The position numbers and the translations under genes were made by a program. This document shows, piece by piece, positions 58,780 through 64,000 of a stretch of DNA of 64,000 bases (position 1 is its first letter; every line of letters starts with the position of its first letter). The notes under the pieces are model-generated. The model searched no databases, was not told where the DNA came from, and saw only the letters and a program-made list of their open reading frames with translations. The stretch comes from Novosphingobium ginsenosidimutans (GTDB taxonomy: Bacteria > Pseudomonadota > Alphaproteobacteria > Sphingomonadales > Sphingomonadaceae). Location of the stretch: contig NZ_CP042345.1 of NCBI RefSeq assembly GCF_007954425.1, forward strand, positions 2,540,001 to 2,604,000. Reading direction: 5' to 3'.

Positions 58780-59501
58780 GGCTGGCGGCAAGCCTTGCGG
58801 CGTTGGTCCTGCTGACGGCCTGCAGTGCTGAGAAGGACGCGGACCGGCCCGAAACCTCGCGGGATTTTCCCCGCGCCTGGCGTCCTGTATCCGACCTTTC
58901 CGGCACCGAATTCGGCAATGAGGACCAGCGCGATAACCTGGGCGAGGCTGAGGTTGTCATGGACCTGGCCGCGATCAAAGCCGGCACCACCGTCGCCGAT
59001 ATCGGTGCGGGCGAGGGGTACTACACTGTGCGCCTGGCCGAGCGGGTCGGGGCCAAGGGCCGCGTGCTGGCGCAGGACATCGATCCCGGCGCGATCCAGC
59101 GGCTTGGCCAGCGGGTCGAGCGCGAGCGGCTCGACAATGTTTCGATCAAGACCGGCGCGGCCGACGATCCGCGCCTGCCGGCGGGCAGCTTTGACCGGGT
59201 TTTTCTGGTCCACATGTACCACGAAGTGACCGAGCCCTATGCCTTCCTGTGGCAGCTGCGGCCGGCGCTACGCCAGGGCGGTCAGGTGATTGTTGTCGAT
59301 GTTGATCGGCCGACCGATCGCCACGGTATTCCGCCCAGCCTGCTGTTCTGCGAATTTCAGGCCGTGGGCTTTCGTCTGGTTGAATTTGTGCGTAGACCGG
59401 AACTCAACGGTTACTACGCGCAGTTTGAAGCGGTTGGGCCGCGTCCCGAACCCGGGGCAATCAAGCCGTGCAACACGGCACAGGGAAAGACTGGGAGCTA
59501 A
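58776..59501 (+). CDS. Predicted lipoprotein with SAM-dependent methyltransferase domain
   Basis: A 241-residue protein. It opens with a lipoprotein signal (RLAASLAALVLLTACS; lipobox LTAC, Cys16). A class I methyltransferase fold follows, with motif I VADIGAGEGYYTVRLAERVG, the acidic VLAQDIDPGAIQRL and FDRVFLVHMYHEVTEPYAFLWQLRPALRQGGQVIVVDVDR. An extracytoplasmic methyltransferase is odd because SAM is cytosolic. The start is TTG 58776, overlapping prfB's stop; a later start would remove the signal, but no other good start is obvious. It overlaps the next gene as TAATG. Confidence 0.75.
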   Translation: MRLAASLAALVLLTACSAEKDADRPETSRDFPRAWRPVSDLSGTEFGNEDQRDNLGEAEVVMDLAAIKAGTTVADIGAGEGYYTVRLAERVGAKGRVLAQDIDPGAIQRLGQRVERERLDNVSIKTGAADDPRLPAGSFDRVFLVHMYHEVTEPYAFLWQLRPALRQGGQVIVVDVDRPTDRHGIPPSLLFCEFQAVGFRLVEFVRRPELNGYYAQFEAVGPRPEPGAIKPCNTAQGKTGS

Positions 59502-60907
59502 TGTCGTTCAAGGGTTTGAAGCCGATTCTTTATGGTGGTCGCGAAGTCTGGCCGCTGGTTGAAGGCGGCAAGGGTGTGGCGGCAACGAACCATGCGAGTT
59601 CGGGTGCCTGGGCCGCAGCCGGTGGAATCGGAACTGTCAGCGCGGTCAATGCTGATAGCTATGACGCCGAAGGCAAGATCATCCCGCAGATCTATAACGC
59701 GCTGACACGCAAGGAACGTCACGAGGAACTGATCCAGTACGGCATCGCCGGCGCTGTCGAGCAGGTCCGCCGGGCTTACGAAATCTCGAACGGCAAGGGC
59801 GCGATCAATATCAACGTCCTGTGGGAAATGGGCGGCGCCCAGCAGATCCTGGAAGGCGTGCTGGAAAAGACCCGCGGCATGGTGACGGGTGTCACCTGCG
59901 GCGCGGGGATGCCCTACAAGCTTTCTGAAATCGCCGCGCGGTTCAACGTCAACTATCTGCCGATCATCAGCTCTGCCCGCGCCTTCCGGGCGCTGTGGAA
60001 GCGGGCCTATCACAAGGTCGCCGATCTGATGGCGGCGGTGGTCTATGAAGACCCGTGGCTGGCCGGCGGGCACAATGGCCTCTCCAATGCCGAAGATCCG
60101 CTGAAGCCCGAGGATCCCTATCCCCGCGTCAAGGCGCTGCGCGAGACCATGCGCGCCGAAGGCGTGCCGGATTCGGTGCCGATCGTCATGGCCGGCGGGG
60201 TCTGGTTCCTGCGGGAGTGGGACAACTGGATCGACAATCCCGAACTGGGCAGCATTGCCTTCCAGTTTGGCACGCGGCCGCTGCTGACCGAGGAAAGCCC
60301 GATCCCGCAGGCATGGAAGGATCACCTCCGCACGCTTGAACCGGGTGACGTGCTGCTGCACCGCTTCTCTCCGACGGGCTTCTATTCCTCGGCGGTCAAG
60401 AATCCGTTCCTGCGCAAGCTCGAAGCGCGCAGCGAACGCCAGATCCCCTATTCCAAGGTCCAGGCGGGCGAGCATACCGTTCAGCTTGATGTAGGTGTCC
60501 GCGGCAAGAATTTCTGGGTCGCCCCGCGCGATCTGGAGCGGGCGCGCGCCTGGGTTGCCGCCGGTTATACCGATGGCCTGCGCACGCCAGACGACACGAT
60601 CGTGTTCGTCGCCCCCGGCGAGCGGGCCGAAATCCAGCAGGACCAGAAGGACTGCATGGGCTGCCTCAGCCATTGCGGCTTCTCGTCGTGGAAGGACCAT
60701 GACGATTACACCACGGGCCGCCTCGCCGATCCGCGCAGCTTCTGCATCCAGAAGACCCTGCAGGACATCGCCCATGGCGGTCCGATTGATGAGAACCTCA
60801 TGTTCGCAGGCCACGCGGCCTACCGGTTCAAGCAGGACCCGTTCTATTCCAACAACTTCACCCCCACGGTGAAGCAACTGGTTGACCGCATCCTGACGGG
60901 CGATTGA
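59501..60907 (+). CDS. Nitronate monooxygenase-like flavoprotein with C-terminal cysteine cluster
   Basis: A 468-residue TIM-barrel FMN enzyme of the NMO/FabK superfamily. The FMN and active-site elements are TVSAVNADSY, VTCGAGMP, YEDPWLAGGHNG (H191 at the catalytic position), VPIVMAGGVW and SIAFQFGTRPLLTEESP. The C-terminal 130 residues are longer than in typical NMO and contain C385, C388, C392 and C415 (DCMGCLSHCGFSSW, then SFC), which could bind iron-sulfur or zinc. Known NMOs oxidise alkyl nitronates; this extended version may have another substrate. ATG 59501 overlaps the preceding stop as TAATG. Confidence 0.85.
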   Translation: MSFKGLKPILYGGREVWPLVEGGKGVAATNHASSGAWAAAGGIGTVSAVNADSYDAEGKIIPQIYNALTRKERHEELIQYGIAGAVEQVRRAYEISNGKGAININVLWEMGGAQQILEGVLEKTRGMVTGVTCGAGMPYKLSEIAARFNVNYLPIISSARAFRALWKRAYHKVADLMAAVVYEDPWLAGGHNGLSNAEDPLKPEDPYPRVKALRETMRAEGVPDSVPIVMAGGVWFLREWDNWIDNPELGSIAFQFGTRPLLTEESPIPQAWKDHLRTLEPGDVLLHRFSPTGFYSSAVKNPFLRKLEARSERQIPYSKVQAGEHTVQLDVGVRGKNFWVAPRDLERARAWVAAGYTDGLRTPDDTIVFVAPGERAEIQQDQKDCMGCLSHCGFSSWKDHDDYTTGRLADPRSFCIQKTLQDIAHGGPIDENLMFAGHAAYRFKQDPFYSNNFTPTVKQLVDRILTGD

Positions 60908-60916
60908 TCGCGGGCG

Positions 60917-61618
60917 ATGGCGACATTGCCTGCCAAGGCGCCATCGCCGCGTTTGTTTGCTGCGGAGTTGCTGGAACTGCCACGGTTGATGGCCGCGCCC
61001 TTGTTGGGCCCGGTTGAAATCATGCCGGGTCAAGGGCAGCCGATTATGGTCTTGCCCGGCTTTCTGGCCCACGATGTCACGACGATCCGCCTGCGCCGCT
61101 CGTTGTGGGCTGCGGGCTATAGTGTCCAGGGCTGGGGGCTTGGCTTGAATCTGGGCGCACGGGCCGATCTGTTGGATCGACTGGCGATGCGGATAACAGC
61201 CTTCGCAGTAAGCAGCGGGCAGCCGGTGACCTTGGTAGGCTGGAGCCTGGGCGGCGTGTTCGCCCGCGAGGTTGCCAAGCTAATTCCGCACGATGTCCGG
61301 CTCGTCATCACACTGGGAAGTCCGTTTTCCGGCGATCCGCGCGCCAACAATGCCTGGCGCTTGTACGAGTTGGTCAATGACCACCCGGTTCATGCGCCGC
61401 CAGTCGACGTCGAACTGGCGGTCAAACCACCGGTGCCAACTTTGGCGTTGTGGTCCAGACGGGACGGGATCATCCCGCCAGCCTGCGCATCGGGGCTGCT
61501 CGGGGAACGGGACGAAGCAATCGAAGTTGAATGTCGCCACCTGGGTTTCGCCGCAGCGCGATCAGGCATTCAGGCGATCGGCGCAGCGCTGGCCCGTTGG
61601 CTCCAGTGCTCAGCCTGA
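60917..61618 (+). CDS. Alpha/beta hydrolase, lipase-like
   Basis: A 233-residue serine hydrolase without signal peptide. The nucleophile elbow is VGWSLGGVFAREVAK. The oxyanion strand is IMVLPGFLAHDVTTIRLRRSLWAAGYSVQGWGLG. The acid is likely in LWSRRDGIIPP and the base in VECRHLGFAA. It resembles the PGAP1/lipase-class folds, but the substrate is unknown. It follows the NMO-like gene after nine bases and overlaps the convergent DUF805 gene by nine bases. Confidence 0.78.
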   Translation: MATLPAKAPSPRLFAAELLELPRLMAAPLLGPVEIMPGQGQPIMVLPGFLAHDVTTIRLRRSLWAAGYSVQGWGLGLNLGARADLLDRLAMRITAFAVSSGQPVTLVGWSLGGVFAREVAKLIPHDVRLVITLGSPFSGDPRANNAWRLYELVNDHPVHAPPVDVELAVKPPVPTLALWSRRDGIIPPACASGLLGERDEAIEVECRHLGFAAARSGIQAIGAALARWLQCSA

Positions 61619-62101
61619 GCGCTGGCGCGGGTCTGGACCATACTGGTTGGCGCCGGGAGTCCCGGGCAGGATCGCGAGGATCACGGCGGCCAGATTGGCG
61701 AGGATAACCAGCCAGTCGACTGGCCAGATCATCCGATCCAGCCCGATCCGAAAGTCCATCGCGGTGGCGTAGGAAACGATTGCGCGGACCAGCCAGACCG
61801 CGAAAGAAAAGACCGCCAGCCAGACCAGTTTCCCGCTTCGCCCCTGGTCATGCAGCCGCCTGACCAGCAGTGCCGGAACTGGAATGGCAAGCAGCACGGT
61901 CAGACCGTCGCTGACCATTGCCCGCACCGCATAGGGGGCAAACAGCGCAGTCGCGAAGGACAGCGCGAGCGTGATCAGCACTGCGCTGAGGATATAGCTC
62001 GCCAGCTCGGTGCGAGTAGCCCGCCCCTGCAACGTGAAGGTTAGCGCAATGGTGCGCCGCGCCGAAGTTGGTGGGGGCAGGGCGGAGGGCGTGCTGCTCA
62101 C
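61610..62101 (-). CDS. DUF805 inner-membrane protein
   Basis: A 163-residue protein with a cytoplasmic N-terminus and four hydrophobic segments (about 36-55, 66-82, 92-113 and 130-150). DUF805 hallmarks are GRATRTELASYILSAVL (usually GRxxRxEFW), VRRLHDQGRSGKLVWLA and the C-terminal ANQYGPDPR. The function is unknown. It starts 10 bases after the amtB stop on the same strand, so it may be read through from the amtB promoter. Confidence 0.88.
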   Translation of the reverse strand: MSSTPSALPPPTSARRTIALTFTLQGRATRTELASYILSAVLITLALSFATALFAPYAVRAMVSDGLTVLLAIPVPALLVRRLHDQGRSGKLVWLAVFSFAVWLVRAIVSYATAMDFRIGLDRMIWPVDWLVILANLAAVILAILPGTPGANQYGPDPRQRSG

Positions 62102-62111
62102 AGCCTAGGCC

Positions 62112-63419
62112 TTAGTCAAGTTCCCAGGCACGCTCGCCATGGCTGGTAATGTCCAGCCCCTCGCGCTCGGTATCCTCGCTCACCCGCATCGGGAAGGCCA
62201 GGCTGACCAGCACCGCGATAACCGCGCTGGCAATGGCTGAATAGAGCGCCACCACGCCGACGCCCACCGCCTGAGCGGCGAGCTGGTTGACCATGCTCAC
62301 TCCCTCGGCATAGCCCGAACCGCCCAGCGACGGAGACATGAACACCGCCAGCAACAGCGACCCGGCCATGCCCCCAACGCCGTGGACGGCGAAGACATCG
62401 AGCGAATCGTCGATCTTCAGCTTCTGCTTCACAAGCTGGATCATTGGATAGCAGACTCCAGCCGCGATGGCCCCGAACACCATTGCCGAGCCCGGCGAGA
62501 TAAAGCCCGCAGCCGGCGTCACGGTGGCCAGGCCGGCCACGGCACCGGTAGCAAAGCCGACCGAGGTTGGCTTGCCGACCGTGTACCGTTCGATCAGCAG
62601 CCAGACCAGCGAAGCGACGCTTGCGGCAATATGGGTGTTGAGGATCGCACTGGCGGCATCGTCGCTGGCGGCGAGAGCAGAGCCGCCGTTGAAGCCGAAC
62701 CAGCCAACCCACAGCAGCGCTGCGCCCGCCATCGTCAACGAAGGGCTGTGCGGCAGCATCAGCGTTTTGGGGAAGCCCTGGCGGCGCCCCAGCAGCAGCG
62801 CCGCGACCAGCGCCGAAACCCCGGCCGTTGTGTGGACCACAATCCCGCCAGCAAAATCCAGCGTGCCAATTGAGCTGGCCAGCCAGCCGTTGCCCCAGAC
62901 CCAGTGCGCAACGGGCGCATAGACCACCAGGCTCCACAGCGCGCAGAAGCCGATCACCCAACCGAACCGGGCGCGATCAACCCAGGCACCGGCCATCAGC
63001 GCCGGCGTGATCGCGGCAAAGGTCAACTGGAACAGCGCGAAAGTGCGTTCGGAAATCGTCAGATCGCCGCGCATCAGCCCTTCGGTGCCGATCAGCATCC
63101 AGGCATTGCCTGCACCCAGCCAGCCATTGGTGACCTCGCCAAAGGCCAGGGTGTAGCCGGCCATGATCCACAAGGTCGAAGCGATCGCCGCAATTGCGCC
63201 CACCTGCACCAGAACCGAAAGAAAGTTCTTGGCGCGGACCAGGCCGCCATAAAACAGCGCCAGGCCCGGCATCGTCATCAGCAGGACCAGGGCGGAAGAG
63301 GTTAGGATCCAGGCGGTATCGCCGGTATCGACGGTCGCTTCGGTGACGGTCTGCGCAAGGGCGGGTGCGCTGCCTGCGAGAAATGCCCCGGCAGCTGCCA
63401 GGCTCAGTTGTTTGCGCAT
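62112..63419 (-). CDS. amtB: Ammonium transporter
   Basis: A 435-residue Amt/MEP channel. The signal peptide (LSLAAAGAFLAGSAPALAQ) is cleaved near residue 22, then eleven helices follow. The pore twin-histidine regions are LDFAGGIVVHTTAGVSALVAALLLG and, later, VFAVHGVGGMAGSLLLAVF. Phe-gate and signature segments include FQLTFAAITPALMAGAWVDR and GWFGFNGGSALAA. It conducts NH3/NH4+ across the inner membrane when nitrogen is scarce. No glnK gene precedes it, unlike the usual glnK-amtB order. A sigma-54 promoter lies about 60-85 bases upstream. GGAG precedes the start. Confidence 0.95.
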   Translation of the reverse strand: MRKQLSLAAAGAFLAGSAPALAQTVTEATVDTGDTAWILTSSALVLLMTMPGLALFYGGLVRAKNFLSVLVQVGAIAAIASTLWIMAGYTLAFGEVTNGWLGAGNAWMLIGTEGLMRGDLTISERTFALFQLTFAAITPALMAGAWVDRARFGWVIGFCALWSLVVYAPVAHWVWGNGWLASSIGTLDFAGGIVVHTTAGVSALVAALLLGRRQGFPKTLMLPHSPSLTMAGAALLWVGWFGFNGGSALAASDDAASAILNTHIAASVASLVWLLIERYTVGKPTSVGFATGAVAGLATVTPAAGFISPGSAMVFGAIAAGVCYPMIQLVKQKLKIDDSLDVFAVHGVGGMAGSLLLAVFMSPSLGGSGYAEGVSMVNQLAAQAVGVGVVALYSAIASAVIAVLVSLAFPMRVSEDTEREGLDITSHGERAWELD

Positions 63420-63488
63420 CCCCGTTCTCCCCTGCCGCCTTTAGCGTGATTCAGCGGGACGGTTAGAGCAACAAACAGGGCCTCCGCA

Positions 63489-63505
63489 AGCAATTGCGCT
63501 ACCAA
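63489..63505 (-). promoter_or_regulatory. Sigma-54 promoter of amtB
   Basis: On the minus strand TTGGTAGCGCAATTGCT matches the -24/-12 consensus TTGGCACG-N4-TTGCW in both cores: GG and GC are exactly ten bases apart. Transcription would start near 63478, giving a leader of about 60 bases before ATG 63419. This fits NtrC-dependent induction under nitrogen limitation. Confidence 0.7.
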
Positions 63506-63526
63506 TTTGTTGCGCAGTGGCTGTGG

Positions 63527-64000
63527 TTATGCCCAGCCTTGCAGCACCTGGTCAGGCGGACGGTGCCCGTCGGCCCAGAAGCGGATGTTGGCGATCACCT
63601 TCTCGCCAGCGAGCGACCGCCCCTCGACCGTGGCGCTACCCAGGTGCGGCAAGGTGATGACATTGGGCAGGGCGATCAGCCGCGGGTCAACCGCCGGTTC
63701 ACGCGCATAGACATCCAGACCCGCGCCACCCAGCTTGCCAGCCTGCAACGCCGCGATCAGGGCATCCTCGTCGATCAAGTCGCCGCGCGCCGTGTTGATC
63801 ACAAACGCATCCGGCTTGAGCAGTCCGATCCGCCGGGCATCGAGCAGGTGATGCGTCTCGGCGCTTGCCGGGCAATGCAAGGTGATGATGTCCGCCTCGG
63901 CCAGCAGCTTGTCGAGATCGGCTTCATAGCGCGCGCCCAGCATGTTCTCGATCGCGCCGGGCAGTGGGCGGCGGTTGTGGTAGGTCACCTCCATGCCAAA
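63527..64000 (-). CDS. D-isomer-specific 2-hydroxyacid dehydrogenase (C-terminal part; 5' end outside window)
   Basis: The 157 codons present cover part of the NAD-binding domain and the C-terminus. Visible are LLAEADIITLHCPASAETHHLLDARRI, the catalytic arginine in VINTARGDLIDEDALIAAL, GLDVYAREPAVDPRL with the glutamate and the catalytic histidine in LPHLGSAT. The spacing fits glyoxylate/hydroxypyruvate reductase or D-glycerate dehydrogenase better than SerA, since no ACT domain follows. The substrate cannot be settled without the N-terminal half. The gene is transcribed towards amtB; the sigma-54 site lies between them. Confidence 0.88.
   Translation of the reverse strand, partial: FGMEVTYHNRRPLPGAIENMLGARYEADLDKLLAEADIITLHCPASAETHHLLDARRIGLLKPDAFVINTARGDLIDEDALIAALQAGKLGGAGLDVYAREPAVDPRLIALPNVITLPHLGSATVEGRSLAGEKVIANIRFWADGHRPPDQVLQGWA

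Noticed and set aside
59498..61072. 524-codon open frame on the minus strand
   Set aside because: Antisense to the NMO-like enzyme and its neighbour; His/Arg/Gln-rich shadow sequence.
1..64000. CRISPR arrays, insertion sequences, prophage or integrative elements
   Set aside because: No regularly spaced repeats, transposase, integrase or phage structural motif was seen on either strand.

Overview
The window looks like a chromosomal segment of an alphaproteobacterium of the order Sphingomonadales (Novosphingobium, Sphingomonas or Erythrobacter relatives). The grounds are high G+C with dense, overlapping genes, alphaproteobacterial markers (DUF2842 protein, an RNase E with a long acidic insertion in its S1 region, a frameshift-free prfB, a 6S RNA between zapA and the 5-formyl-THF cyclo-ligase gene), and a complete exosortase A (XrtA) exopolysaccharide locus in the gene order I associate with sphingomonads. 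No insertion sequence, prophage, CRISPR array or integrase is visible. Family assignments come from motifs read in the translations; no database search was run.

Layout. 1-2450: end of a branched-chain 2-oxoacid dehydrogenase operon (E1 alpha, E1 beta, E2). 2454-6239: an exported protein, tRNA-Asp(GTC), a metallo-beta-lactamase hydrolase, a nucleotidyltransferase-like protein, and a leftward cell-division/folate cluster (coiled-coil protein, zapA, 6S RNA, cyclo-ligase, DUF2842). 6411-11598: central carbon operon tkt-gap-pgk-fba. 11685-19062: glycerolipid genes (HAD-PlsC fusion, lipase-like hydrolase, plsB, gpsA), then a tyrosine phosphatase and another hydrolase. 19182-20129: trxB.

20126-38757 is the XrtA locus. 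A leftward arm (two unusual alpha/beta hydrolases, an acyl carrier protein, a GNAT-like acyltransferase) diverges over 35 bp from a rightward arm: acyl-CoA ligase, PLP decarboxylase, polysaccharide export lipoprotein, chain-length determinant, tyrosine autokinase, outer-membrane barrel, AAA ATPase, polysaccharide deacetylase, FemAB-like transferase, glycosyltransferase, exosortase A fused to an EpsI domain, and asparagine synthase. No PEP-CTERM substrate is encoded here. The ligase-ACP-decarboxylase-hydrolase set looks like a small acyl or amino-acyl pathway whose product I cannot name, and is the best candidate for an undescribed system. Next come a HlyD/ABC exporter (38829-43821) and a crotonase with both catalytic glutamates of the RpfF/DSF synthase family (43958-44920), which suggests diffusible-signal control of the envelope programme (inference).

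44917-64000 is mostly housekeeping: pirin, zapE, a thioesterase, sdhB without sdhCDA, a LuxR-type regulator with a C-terminal membrane anchor, a haloalkane dehalogenase, a methyltransferase, rne with a structured leader, a peptidoglycan amidase, PBP1A, an exported peroxiredoxin, prfB, a lipoprotein methyltransferase, a nitronate-monooxygenase-like enzyme with an extra cysteine cluster, a hydrolase, a DUF805 protein, amtB behind a sigma-54 promoter, and the C-terminal part of a D-2-hydroxyacid dehydrogenase cut by the window edge.
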